A DNA stretch of 64,000 bases, taken from positions 10,095,562 through 10,159,561 of the forward strand of contig JARUPZ010000020.1 of assembly GCA_031213475.1 (NCBI GenBank), written 5' to 3'. The stretch comes from Nereocystis luetkeana. Lineage: Eukaryota; Sar; Phaeophyceae; Laminariales; Laminariaceae. The position numbers and the translations under genes were made by a program. Below are positions 1 to 11,471 of this stretch, in pieces; position 1 is the stretch's first letter, and the number at the start of each line of letters is the position of its first letter. Below the pieces are notes generated by a model, which saw only the letters and a list, made by a program, of their open reading frames with translations, did not search any database and was not told where the DNA came from.

Positions 1-558
1 TCGCAACACATCAGCGCAGCACTGCTGCTGTACCGTGGCCCACACTAAAATCTCGGCTACTCACATACAAGCGGAGTTTAACACAAATAAGCACAGCTAC
101 AAATCGACGTTATGGGCGGGGGTTTCACCACCCTGCGCGGCGTTTTCCCTATCAAGAGTGAGATCCGCGCTAAAAACAGAACGCAAAAAAAGAAGCTCAG
201 AAAAACCGTCAGCAGTACGTACTAATGCGCAACATCAGGTAACCCAAACAAGAAATGTACGGGATTGGTTGGACGTGCGTGTCAACGCAAACCTGAAGCT
301 TGACACCTACAGAGCCCCAAGAACGAGCAGTACCTTGATGTTTTATGGCATACTGCCGTGTCAAAGAGGACTTCATTTGTTACTGCGTTGGAAATGCTTA
401 CCAGGAATACCAATATCACAGTAGGTTTCGTTTTGCGTTGACACTCCTTCCCTTTCTTATTTGTAAGCATCACTTTCACGTTCCAGCTTAACGCGCAGGA
501 ATTTTTACCCTCAACGGTCTTCTTTTGGACAAGCCGTGGTCACACAGGTGTCGTCCCT

Positions 559-589
<31 letters not shown>

Positions 590-591
<2 letters not shown>

Positions 592-700
592 CGTGCCTTC
601 GTTTTTCGTCGCGCATAGGGTTCAGCATTCCCACCGCTAGTCGATTTTCATCGAAAGTAGTTGACCCACGCTGTCGCGCTTTCCGCTAATCAATTTTTAT
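590..700 (-). mobile_element. Diverged tRNA-derived SINE fragment
   Basis: After a 40-base C run (about 555-596), the sequence GGTACGTGCCTTCGTTTTT and the following 100 bases align with the body of the SINE copies at 48233 and 52773. The tRNA-like head is not recognisable. It is clearly older than those two copies. Confidence 0.5.
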
Positions 701-865
701 GCAAGAAAAACTCGTTGTGAGCATGCACTCGGTGAGACTTCAAGCCACGAAATTGATCTCAGCAGGCACGCGGACCACCTACTAAGCCACCGGGGGCACT
801 CACGTTACACCTGTTCGGATTGGCAAAGCAATGGATAACACCAGGCGCAAAAACAACAAATCAAC

Positions 866-953
866 CTGCAGCAGTAGAATAGCGAGCCCTCCCAGCGCCG
901 TTGAAGCTTGAAGTCCGTCCGTCATTTTCGTGAAGGGCAAGTCGCGCAACACT
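866..953 (-). CDS. Tentative fifth exon of the FAD oxidoreductase
   Basis: An 88-base open stretch with an acceptor (TCCTGATAG) and a donor (CTGCTGCAG|GTTGAT). It has the right phase to follow exon 4 and would add VLRDLPFTKMTDGLQASTAL and nine more residues. The intron before it would be only 44 bases, unusually short here, and the encoded residues do not match what I recall of this family after the DRLSALP segment. It may instead be a decoy, with the true exon outside the window. Confidence 0.35.
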
Positions 954-3900
954 CTATCAGGAAGCAAACTAAAAACTAGCACCGGGCGCAAACTAACCTA
1001 GCGACCACTCCCAGCGCTGAGAGGCGGTCGGCCCATGGCAGCCTCAGGAAGCTAGGGTACAAGAACGTTCCTAAGGGCGATGGTAGTCTGGGCATGTTCT
1101 GAAAAATCGGAGATATTACCTGGATCGAGCGGAAGAAACCGCAAGCACAAAGAGGGGAGAGGCGGGCAGACGGGTAGGCCGAGGGGTGTCGTCAAAAGTA
1201 TCGCTACCGCACGCTCCGTTTTCAAGTGGAATAGGACTTGAAGTTCACGGCTTGAAGTTCAACTGGTACTTCAACTCCAGAACGACCTTCAACCATTGTT
1301 GTCCTCGGCGGGCCTCCGGGGTCGTTCTGCGGCATGCAGTGGGGATACAGCGGCTGAATGCTATAAGTGCATGTTTTGCCGAGGCTCAAGCTATATACAA
1401 CTGGTAAGCCACCCAAAAACTGAATGTCGAGAAATATTGTACAGCATTCCCATAGCCTAGGTTTTTTGCGAGTGACACTAAAAACACACACAAACGGGAG
1501 TACGACGATGCAGTGGTTGTTTTCTTCCCCAGTTGGGGCTGTGCAGCCAGGCGGAAACAAAAAGACCGAAAAATGGGAGATACTATCCTACCGCGCGTCC
1601 ATACTGGCCCATAATGGTTGTATGTGAGATGTGCACAGCAGGGTGCTCGCATGAGCCGCGACGCGGAACGGGCAATCAAAACGCCCCTGTTGGAAAAAGA
1701 GATGACAACAGATCAGGACCGCAAAAAAAATGTGATCACCCTCTACATCATAGATAAAGTCATAGTCCTTACCCTTCGCCCTCATTTCGCCCTAATATGA
1801 GCAGCAAAGAGACCTGGGGTTCAAAAGCTGGGCTTTCCTCTCCCACGTTCTCCGCTTCCCCACTAAAGGAAGAGAAAAGAGACAACATCAAAGCACAGCA
1901 GCAGCAAACCCTCTGGACCAAATAAGACAATTTTTATATATATGTATATATAAACCCCTCTGACCAATAAGAAGTAACGGCAAATATTCCTGACTAATGA
2001 AATCACAGCGTGTAAAAAACGCCTCTGTTGGTGAAGCCATGGCAACACTCCTGCCCAACAAAGCTGACGCTACAAAACACTTCTGCTGGCACAACAATTA
2101 TAAACCCTTCGGACCAACTAAACGGGACAGAAAAGCGCCTCTACTGGTGGGGCAATGGGAAACCCTCCTTACCAATGCAACGGTTTATCAAAAACGCCTG
2201 TGCTGGTGAAGCAAACGGCACATCCTCCCGGCCAACGAAACAGGTACGGGTCAAAAATGACTCTGCGTTAAATAGGCATATATACGACACACATATGGAA
2301 GTGTGGTGAGCTTAACCTATATTTTGCATTTTTTATCCGCCGGAATGTTTTTTTTCCAAATACGCCTCTGCTGGCGAACGCCACGAAACAATCCTCCGGA
2401 CCGCTCGAAAGGACAATCTAAAAGCCTCTTGATGGTGCAGCAAACGAAAGAACTACTTTCGACTGCACGAACCTCGAGACCTTCAGGGCTGTACTGCGCG
2501 GACTGTGTCCACGGGGTGAAAGGGTCGATGTCCAGCTCCTTCTCGATCAGTTGGAAGATATTCCGGTACGGGTACCTGTTGGGGGGGGGGGGGGGGGGAA
2601 TCTGAAACTCGTCCCAACTACGGCATTAGTCCCATACGCGACACCAACTAAGCGTCTTAATACTGCTCTGCTGTACAGAAACCTAAATCTGACACAGGAA
2701 TAACGGGAGTGCAGTCCTATTTGGGGGGGGGGGGGTCAACATATATCATGGTAAGGATGCAGATCACTTTTGTCTCAAGTTAAGCACGAAGCATAAAAAC
2801 CCGTTCGGATCAGCGAATTAGTGCAGGACAGACCCTGCTCCGCACTCCTCACAACACAATTTTGGGCCTATGACAGCCCAAAACAAGAGTAAATATTTTC
2901 TTACCCCTAGCCGTCTACTACCGTACGGATTTTAGAGGGGAAAACTTTCGATACGAAAAGATGAAGACAGGAATGGTCACTGCGTGATTTGAGGGACGAT
3001 GCGAGATGGTGTCCAAGTTACGATGGTTGATGCAAGGAGGCGTATACGGCACGGGGGTGACATAATGCTGCCCCCCCTACTGGTCGTAGATGGTTGATGC
3101 CACCAAACGTACCAACCATCGTTTATTGTTTTGGATGCTATCCTTTCAAAAGGACCCAAAAGGGGTAAAGTGGTGTCACGCACTGCTGTATTGCGCAGTG
3201 CAGGACGAAACGTTCGGGTTAATGATGTTCGTTCTGGTCATTCGTCCACTCCACCGTGGGGGTTGTCAATGCAGCCTTTGCTTGCATTTCAGCAGCAGCT
3301 GCTGCTGCTGTGCTGCTCACGCTGCGGGCGGTATATGTAGAAAAGGGTGCTTTTGATCGGCAGACGTGTGGGTCATACCAAAAAGTTGCTGGGACCACTT
3401 ACATTTTTGGGGCAAACTTTCGCCATACTTTTCAGTAAACTAGCAGTACATTAAGGGTACAATTGCCCAACACAAAACATGCCTGTATCATACTGTTAGT
3501 AGGCCAAGGATTGGCCGATGCGTACAAAAGAATTTGGCACCAATGCTGTGATATACCGATTGCCATACCGCTGTTGCTCCCACTGCTACTCCTGATACTG
3601 TTACTGCTACCGCTGCTGCTACTACTGTTTGCTACTGCTGCTGCTGCTATTGCACTCTTACTGCTACTCTTACTGTTACTGCTACTGATGCTGATACTGT
3701 TGCTGCTGCTACCGGTACCGCTACTGCCGCTACCGTTGCTTCTGCTATTGCTTCTGCGACTGTTGCTACTGCTCCTATTGCTGTATGTTGCTCACCAAAA
3801 GCCGTGCACGCCTGCCTCCACCGGCCTTCCTCCCGGAGTGAGCCATCCTGCCACCAATCCCCCAACGGATTTACCTCCTTCGAGTAAAGTCACGTCGAAA

Positions 3901-6900
3901 TCCTTGTTCTGTTGTCGGGAAACAAACACGAACATGATGCATGACAGCAGGTAAGACAGTCGGCAGCAGAGGTATTCTTGAACCACACCACTTAAACCGG
4001 CAATAGTAGGGCTGGCCACTCGCACAGTAGATACTGCCAGCAGACCGCTACGGTGAGTAACCCTCAACTGGTTGAGCCTGCCAGTATATGTTGCCAGTAT
4101 ATACGATTTTCCGTACGTCCAAGACACACGCCATACTATGATGCGGAAACTCATCCCAATGCGTTTCGGGCAGAGAGATGAAAGAAAGGAGGGGGCTTCG
4201 TTGCTAATACGGACGAAGCCACCTCAGCTAATGATGCCATTTCGCTCCAGATGTTTTTTGTTTTGTTGCCTCGCTACTCCCTGCCTCGCTTCACTCGGCG
4301 TTGCACGCTTTACGGACACAATTCAGTATACTGATTGCTGACGCAGCCAGTACATATCTACTGATCGAGTCTGTCATACCGTATGTTTATACGCTCGTGC
4401 CCATACCCACTATTGATAGCGTCATATCCAACATGCAGGCGGCGAGAGCTACTTACATCGCTGGCCTATTGCTGGTCTGCTATCACACCGTTTGTGTGTC
4501 GATTGTACTGCAATGCTGCTGTCATACGAGCACGGCAAAATTAAAAAGTTTCTACACGACGACCCGCTAACATTTATATCTACAAAAAAACTTTTTTGGC
4601 TCATCGGGGACCGTTTCTCTTTCGGCCGCGGGTCTTTTCTCGCGTTCTCGGTTGCAGGGCATGCAGGGGGGGGGCGGGAACACTACTGTGGAAGCGTGGG
4701 CCCCGGTCGGGCTCCGTGGCGCGTGCTCAGGGCGTTCAAATTCGCGCGCGAGCTGGAGAATAATGACGGGACTGTTTTCCGCGATGCCGAGCATCCCAGG
4801 ACCATGAAAACAAAAAAACACACATACACGCCCTGCTACTGTTTTATCACACCGTCCCTCCAGCTCTCAAAGATGTCTGCTTTGCGGCAGCCACAGTACA
4901 ACAGCAGTCACACATCAAGCTCTTCCCTTTGCGACGGCCACCGACGGTGCTTCTGTGTGTGTGTGCGTGTGTGCCGTACTTCCTGTCGTCCTATTCATAG
5001 GAGGAGGCAGGAAGGAACACATATTCCCAAAGGAGCGGTTCAATTGTTGCTGGGGCAGGATGACATATAACCACACCTCTTCGGAATCCCAGAGGCAACC
5101 GCGCAGCCACGGTACAGACGTACAGACTACAACGACAGCAGCAGTATAGCACAGCAACACCAGCAGCAGTGCAACAGCAGAGGTACAACAGTACCAGCGC
5201 TTCACGCTCAACTCTTTGAGTCGGCCACGGTGCTTCTGCGACTGCGTGTGTGCAGTGTTCACCAGGAGACCCAATCGTGAATACATTTTCACGTCCAACG
5301 TTTAAGCCAACCACACATCGTCGAACCGCAATCTATCATCGTACAAAATCGAAACCCATGATAATGATGATGATGATGATGATGTCCATTTTCAATTTGC
5401 GGCACCCCCGGAATTTGAAGTCCACCACATCCAGGAGGGGACACTTGTGCATACGGTAAATACCAATCCAAGCTGGCTGTCCACAAAAACGTGGTTGCAA
5501 AGCAGTTCTGCAAAGGTCGTCAGAACGTCAGTACCTCCCGAGTATCAGTCCTTTCAGCTTTCAGTACCCTACTATTACGGGGGACCATATTAAACAGGAC
5601 CTACGCTATGCACAAAACCTATATATTTCGCTATTTTTACTATTAATAACTATGTCTGGTCCTATATACTATGGTCCCCCGTAATAGTACGGTAGGAACT
5701 CGCGAGGACTCTGTCATCTCAGCTGTTGGTGCCCTAGGGCCTCGTTAGGACTCGGTCATTTCAGCCTTCAGTACCCTGGGGACTCGCAAGGGCTCGGTAA
5801 TTTCAGCTGCTGATACCCACGGTACCCAGTACTTCAAAATGACTCGGACTGAAGAGTCAAGGACTGCGTCCCGACCACTAAAATACTACTGGTTCTCTGT
5901 CTGAAGATTTTTGGCATATTTGTTTCAGGGCGATAGCAAAAAATCCAGAAAATAACGTGTTTCCTTTTTGTTTCGATCGGTACTCGCGAGCGCTCGGTCA
6001 TTTCAGCTTCTGGTATCCTCGGGGCTCGCGGGGATTCCGCCATTTCGGCTTCTGGTGCCCTGGGGACTCGCGAGGACTCAGTTGCTTCGACTTATGGTAC
6101 CCTGGTTATTCGCGAGAACTCAGTCACTTCAGCTTCTGGTGCCCTGGGTACATAGTACTTTAAAAGGGCTCGGAGTCGCGACTCAATGACTGAGTCCCGA
6201 CTGCTTGGACTCAGATTCTGACGGTTTTTGCTTGGTTCTGCAGTCAGGCCGTTTCCTATGCGGTTCGATTCCTGAGCTTCAGATTTTGCCCCGATCGCAT
6301 TTTCAGATGTGGAGTTGGCAATCGAAACAGTCTTCCTATGCGGAAAAATCAGATGTATTGTGTGTGTAGAGATTCGAGCAAACGCCGAGACCAACTGCTG
6401 TTTTTGTGGTTCAGCGCCGCGATGGGACGCGCTGGGTGCGCTGCCCTGCGCGTAGGACCCAAGCGTGCGAGCCAAGGCTGACTGCCTCTGGTTTGGCGGC
6501 AAAGAGACGTGGCGAGTGCGCTAGAGCCAACCTGTCTTGGTATTGTGTGTTCCATTTTATGACTGACTGCTGCTGCTGCTGTACAGCAGTGTAGTCTACG
6601 AGTACTCGTGCGTATCCACGGAGAGGTGCGTGTCGAGTACGCGTCTCTTGGTCTCTAGGCCCGAGCCCGCGCCAGGCGACTGTAGTCTGGCCACGGAGGG
6701 ACGGCCCCCCCGCCACCCGAGCGTCGGGCGCGAAGCAACGTCGCTATACCGCTCTGTCACCATCCAACTCATCGATCGTTCTGCTGCTGCTGTTTACGTC
6801 ATGGATAACATCTTGAATTTAGAGAGTATGCCATTTTTCGATTTGAAAATCTGATGACCCAGGTCGTCGGAGTTTGGGCCAAAATCCGACGACGTGGGTC

Positions 6901-8143
6901 ATCGGATTCTCAAATCGATTTTTTTCCGGTCGGATTGTGCATATTTTGGACTGCATAAGCAGGGTCATTCATTTTTTAGATCGAAAAACACAAATCTGAA
7001 GCCCGAAATCGAACCGCATAGGAAACAACCAAAGGTTCTAGGTTCTACAGCAGCAGTATATGCTACGATATACAGTGGGTACCCCGAGCGCATCCAAGAT
7101 TAGACAATTCGGCATGCCCCGCCTGTACCACTTCTGTAAACACTACCAGGCACCGTACATGATGCCCACTACAGATAGCAGCAGTGGCTTGTTTCGGCTT
7201 GTCACGGGGTGCTTTCGGATCGGATATAGCCAACCCACGAGTAAAAAAAAACGTACCTACCTGGTATATATTGGCGAGCAGCACAGAAGCAGTAGGGTGA
7301 CAGCACAGCAGAAGTGGTCAAAGTTGAGGTTGTACTCGTCGTAACTTCAACGCGCTATTGGCGGGGAGAGCCCATCGTCCATGAGACAAAACAGAGGAAC
7401 TTGAAAAGGTCCAACACGTTCGATATGAACCATGCGAATTCGGAAGCTCGCAAGGGGTGACGGTGACTCAAGCAAGTAGCAGCAGAGCAGGAGCACAGCA
7501 GCACAGCACACAGCAATAATACGTAGCGGTGTCGACTACGTACCGCACCTGTGGTACGTGGCAGTTTTGACAAATGCGGTGGAATAACACGAACATGATT
7601 CACCAAATTCTGCAAGCCGAGGCATCAATCGACAAAGCAGCAGTGTTACCTCTCTACCCTATCGGCGTGCAGCAACTATAGACATTCGTGACAGGTATGT
7701 TTGCTTGCAAGCCCACCGGGTGGATTGCTTGAAGCGGTAACAGCACGAGCGGCTCGTTCGTCGCTACAAACATGTTGGCCATTGCCACCGATTCAAACAA
7801 AAACCGACCAAAAACATGTTGGTATCACCTGCTTCGACAGCTCGTAAGCTGCCGCGAGCCCGGCCCACCCCGCTCCGATTACGACCACCTTCTTCCTCTT
7901 GTCTTCCACTGCTCCCGCCCCGACACTCCCGCCGTCCTCGGGCTCGCTCTGCATCGTAGCAGAGCGCACCCGACGTGCGTGCCACAGCGGTCCGTCCGCA
8001 TGTGACCGCTGACGAATGCGAGGACTCTCAGATAGAGACGATTGCTGGTGTCGGAAAAGCGAGGCAGTGCCCCCTCCAGGGACGAAGGCAGCCGAATAGC
8101 ATGATAGGAGAGCCCACGTGACGATGCATAAGCTGTGCCGCAT
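866..8143 (-). CDS. Plastid-targeted FAD-dependent amine oxidase / carotene-desaturase-like enzyme, split gene, 3' end not in window
   Basis: Exons on the minus strand: 8143-7829, 3908-3796, 2575-2473, 1119-998, and a tentative fifth at 953-866. All junctions are AG/GT and codon phases agree (0, 2, 0, 2). Residues 1-18 are a signal peptide (MRHSLCIVTWALLSCYSA) followed by AFVPGG, the A-F cleavage context of heterokont plastid presequences, and then a Ser/Arg-rich transit peptide. A Rossmann FAD motif (VVVIGAGWAGLAAAYEL) lies at about residues 86-101. The next exons encode VTLLEGG, GGLVAGW, EAGVHGFWYPYRNIF, QYSPEGLEVISPIFQ and LPSPLGTFLYP, in the order expected for the cyanobacterial/plastid FAD oxidoreductases related to phytoene and zeta-carotene desaturases. 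The substrate cannot be read from this part. An ATG at 8221 is in frame, but its extra 26 residues would spoil the signal peptide position, so 8143 is preferred. Intron 1 is 3.9 kb. The C-terminal half must lie left of the window or in exons I did not find. Confidence 0.85.
1880..2470. repeat. Degenerate ~65-70-bp tandem repeat in intron 3 of the FAD gene
   Basis: The core AAAAACGCCTCTGCTGGTG, followed by AAGCAAACGG and CCTCCGGACCAA-like words, recurs from about 1900 to 2430 (clear copies near 2016, 2080, 2133, 2190 and 2360). Units are diverged. The short ORFs through it are not coding. Confidence 0.6.
3555..3790. repeat. Degenerate CTG/CTA trinucleotide tract, intron 2 of the FAD gene
   Basis: About 230 bases of imperfect trinucleotide repeat (ctgctactgttg-type) lie immediately downstream of the exon 2 donor at 3796/3795. 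The plus strand reads as poly-Leu, but no gene supports that frame. Confidence 0.8.
5525..6165. repeat. ~47-bp minisatellite, intron 1 of the FAD gene
   Basis: The unit ACTCGCGAGGACTCGGTCAT, followed by TTCAGCTTCTGGTACCCTGGGG, recurs about ten times with divergence. It is interrupted by a MITE at 5575-5684 and by about 110 unrelated bases around 5840-5970. Confidence 0.8.
5575..5684. mobile_element. MITE family B copy (TA target), inserted in a minisatellite
   Basis: Terminal inverted repeats TTACGGGGGACCATA and TATGGTCCCCCGTAA, with TA directly on both sides. It splits the ~47-bp minisatellite of 5530-6160, so it is younger than the array. No coding capacity. Confidence 0.85.
6839..6917. 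repeat. 33-bp near-perfect inverted repeat (hairpin)
   Basis: Arms 6839-6871 and 6885-6917 are inverted copies with about three mismatches and a 13-base loop. They are centred on GACCCAGGTCGTCGGA and its complement. This may be a tiny foldback element or a cruciform-prone site within FAD intron 1. No family partner was seen elsewhere in the window. Confidence 0.8.
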
Positions 8144-8448
8144 CGCTCTAGTCTCTGCTAGCACAGCCTGCAACAGCAACAAGCAGTGCACAAGGAAACG
8201 CAACGCAAAACGCAAACGCACGCAAAAAAATCAAAAGCAACTCGAAAAAGTTCAAAAAACGAACCCGAACCAATAACGCCTGCACACCTTATAAAAACAC
8301 GCACAATAGCCCACCCGAACCACTAGCGCCTCCATATCACCATTTGGTCGTTTCACCTCTATCGTCCGTCTATCCTACGACGACATCATATGCTCGTGCG
8401 AGCGCAGAGCTCTGGCGATTTGAGCGTATTTTCTTGCGCTCTTCGCGA

Positions 8449-8517
8449 CTACTTCCCTTCTTCGTTGTACTTATCTACAATCTCAAAGATCTGCTGCCAC
8501 GACCGCCATGATTGAAC
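8449..8517 (-). CDS. Possible last exon of a further minus-strand gene
   Basis: An acceptor (GTCACTTCAG) is followed by 22 codons reading VQSWRSWQQIFEIVDKYNEE, then GK and a TAG stop. It lies 306 bases upstream of the FAD gene start, on the same strand, where a head-to-tail neighbour would end. I do not recognise the family and found no earlier exons between 8.5 and 12 kb. Confidence 0.3.
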   Translation of the reverse strand, partial: VQSWRSWQQIFEIVDKYNEEGK

Positions 8518-9802
8518 CTGAAGTGACCGGGAGCGGGGTGGAGGACGGTGCCGATGACGACGAGGGAGTTTTGCTCGGTGCGGTGAAGGTAAACGTTGGT
8601 TCGGATTGGGACTTGGGAGGGGGAGAAAGTGACTACCTGGTACAAAAAATGACGATTTTACACCATCGGCTGGGTTGGGGGGTGATATATTTGGTGTCCG
8701 AACTGCAATGCAACGAGTTGTATGATCCGGGCGTAGCACGGTCCTACTCGTGCACCTGCTGCGTGCTCAGCGTGTAGTTGAAGACGGGTGATAAAAAATA
8801 CCAAACTTTTCATTGTTTTGATCGCTGCAACAGCAGTACGTACTATTAATACCTGGTACTATTATTACTGTAATATTGCCTGTACTTAATCACGGTATCT
8901 GTCGCTCGACCGGAAGGGCGGCGTACAACTATTAATATTGATAGCTTACGTCGGGCTCCCACGAAAGACATACGAGTCGAGTCCCTCTACCTCTTTTCCT
9001 CGGTAAATGTCCCATATATACCACAGCCTGCAAGCTTAAGGGAAGCCGTGCTGAAGGCACACCCCAACCTCCGTTGGCATGCCCATACGGCACTTTAAGT
9101 ATTGTACAATCGCGATGGGAATGTAGTCCTACCACCTCATCACAACAACTCTGTGTTTCCCAAATGTCAACCCCGGCCTTTTCATCGCTATCCGTCTTCG
9201 TGTTGTACGCTGTACGTATGCGTATTGCACCGAAGTGGCCATCGACAGGGTCCATTTGCGATGCCTGGTGCGTGACTCCAAAAGCTACGAGCAAGTAAAG
9301 CCGACTATATTTTCCTGGTGTACGCTGTACGGGTATATGTTTATATGTGAAATATAAAATATAAATACAAATACAACAGCAGTGTAGCCAGCGCCGATTA
9401 TTGTCCTCGGCGTACGATTACGTCGTCCCCGGTATTATACGTATGTATGCGCAACTGAATTATAGACAGGATCAAACTGAGACCTATTTTCCGAAACTTT
9501 TACCAAGCATACGTACCAGGTGCTGCATTTACGTGTTTGATACCTACAGCAGTAACCTTGCGTATGTTTTCCTTGATGTTTGTGACCTCAGAACTTGTAT
9601 ATTTCTAGGATGAACAATCAACACGGACGCTGGATGTGCTGGATGCTGATGATGGGTAGAAAACACACACTGGCTGTGCTGTGCGATACGAACTAAATAC
9701 TGCAATGTGCCAAGTAAGAAACAATCAGCGCACGTCGTAGGAAAAACTTGTTTTTGGCTCTCGTTTCCCTTCAAGCGTGCTTGTTTCTGTTTCTTGTCCT
9801 TG

Positions 9803-10098
9803 TTGTGAGCGTCTCAGACAAGCAAAGGGCAGTATTTGTAAGCATGCGCGGGGCGTGAGAGAGAAGAGGAGACGCTGCATCAGATACAAAGAAGAAAAAG
9901 GAGAGGAGGAGTTCAGAGGAGAGAGGACAGAAGAAATTCAGGTTTTTCCGGTCAAGTACCTGAACCTCCCGTCTGTCCTCTCTCCTCTGGACTTCTCCTC
10001 TCCTCTCTCCTCTTTTATTTTATGAAACGTCACCTGACCTCATATGCCCCACGCATGCTTGCGGATGCTGTCCCTGTGGTTGCCGTAGGTGCTCACAT
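9803..10098. mobile_element. Foldback element copy 1
   Basis: The two halves are inverted copies. The left arm GTGAGCGTCTCAGACAAGC...GCATGCGCGGGGC is matched by the complement of the right end (GCCCCACGCATGCTTGC...GGTGCTCAC). Inner arms are GA-rich on the left and CT-rich on the right. No ORF of note. A second copy sits 0.8 kb downstream. Confidence 0.75.
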
Positions 10099-10918
10099 CA
10101 AAGCGAAAATGAAGAAGCAGCGAGCAGGTGTTAGGATACATAGGTTTAGTTAGGTAACAAAGCGTGATGAATCGGTATGGGACGGGCCCCGAGTACCATG
10201 CAGGTTGTCTTTGGTTACTCTTGACCACTCACACGTGTACAAAATATTGGTATAGTACTTTGACGTATTACTGTAGCCCTTCCTTGCCTCTCCAGAATTT
10301 CTGATAGGGAGCGCTAGGAATACTCTTCCAAGAGTTAACAATAAACAGTAACGCCTCAACAACACTAGAGGGGAAACGGGACTGGAGTATAATGACACTA
10401 GCCCACCTTGAAGGGCCGTATACGGTGTTCAGATGCATCGAAAATCAGGTGGGTACAAAATCCACCCGGAAAATAGAGAATGGATCGAGGATGCGGCGCT
10501 TCACAACCCACTCCCACACCTCTGTGGCTTGCAAGGCGAAACCCGGTTTAGAAAACCGCAGCCTACGGGAAACAGACAACGGAAGTAGACGTGACATCGC
10601 AGGCGAAAGGCGGCAGGCCGAAGAAGAGTCAAGTACTAGTAGATGCAAGGAACACATAGAATCAGAAAGAACGCTGGATTTTTACCGTGCGCCAAGCATG
10701 TGCTTACGGAGGCGAACGGAGTCCTCCAACAGTGGGAGAGGCAACGGAGATACCAGTACATACTTTAGTATGTAGGGCATTCAGCATCCGCAAGCAAAAT
10801 GTTTCAATATATATATGCATATATAATATATAACAAGAGTACTTGGCAACATCAAAGCCTTGCAACATTGTATCTCCCTCCCCTCCAAGCCTGCTTGCTG
10901 CAGCTTCTTTTCTGTGTC

Positions 10919-11228
10919 GTGACCATCTCAGACGAGCAAAGGGACGGTATTTGTATGCATACGTGGGACATGAGAGAGGAGAGGACACGTTGTATAACTT
11001 ACAAGGAAACGGATGAAGTGAGGTGAAGAGAGGAGGAGAGGGGGGAGTAGAGGAGAGGTTCAGGTGTTGTCGGACCAAGTAGCTGGACCTCTTTCCTCCT
11101 CTCTCCTCCTCTCCTCTTCCTTCTCCTTTCTCCCTTTATAGTGTACCTGGTACAACGTCTCCTCTCCTCTCTCGTGCCCCACCCATGCTTGCACATACTG
11201 CCCCTTTGCTTGCTTGAGATCCTCACAA
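10919..11228. mobile_element. Foldback element copy 2
   Basis: Same architecture as 9803-10098: left GTGACCATCTCAGACGAGC, right CTTGCTTGAGATCCTCAC, with a GA-rich arm facing a CT-rich arm. The two copies differ by many substitutions and small indels, so they are not a recent duplication. Confidence 0.75.
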
Positions 11229-11374
11229 CAGCTTGCGATAGATAGACGCATGCCTCGGTTTGGTAAAGGCGCACCTGCATTTTTCCAGGGGATCCTCACT
11301 CGAGGACCTCTGTTCACCGCAATATAGTATACCGGTATCACCCAAACAAACGCCTACGATAGAAACGCGTACGC

Positions 11375-11471
11375 TTGACCCTTTTAGGACTGCAGTCCCG
11401 TTTGGGGGACAAACTACTTAGAATTTGAGTGCTTCGTCCCCAAAACGAAACTACAGTTCTAAAAGGGTTAA
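11375..11471. mobile_element. TTAA-flanked MITE (family A) copy
   Basis: A 97-bp palindromic element, CCCTTTTAGGACTGCAGTCC to TTCTAAAAGGG, flanked by TTGA and TTAA. TTAA targets and CCC/GGG ends are typical of piggyBac-type transposons. Non-coding. Confidence 0.8.

Noticed and set aside
3463-3954. 163-codon plus-strand ORF rich in Leu
   Set aside because: It is the trinucleotide repeat in intron 2 of the minus-strand FAD gene plus the antisense of exon 2. No homology and no start context.
4657-4812. Plus-strand exon-like stretch reading GRAPWRVLRAFKFARELENN
   Set aside because: It follows an AG after a mild pyrimidine tract and is GC-rich, but no family, partner exon or clear donor was found. 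It lies inside an intron on the opposite strand. Left out for lack of support.
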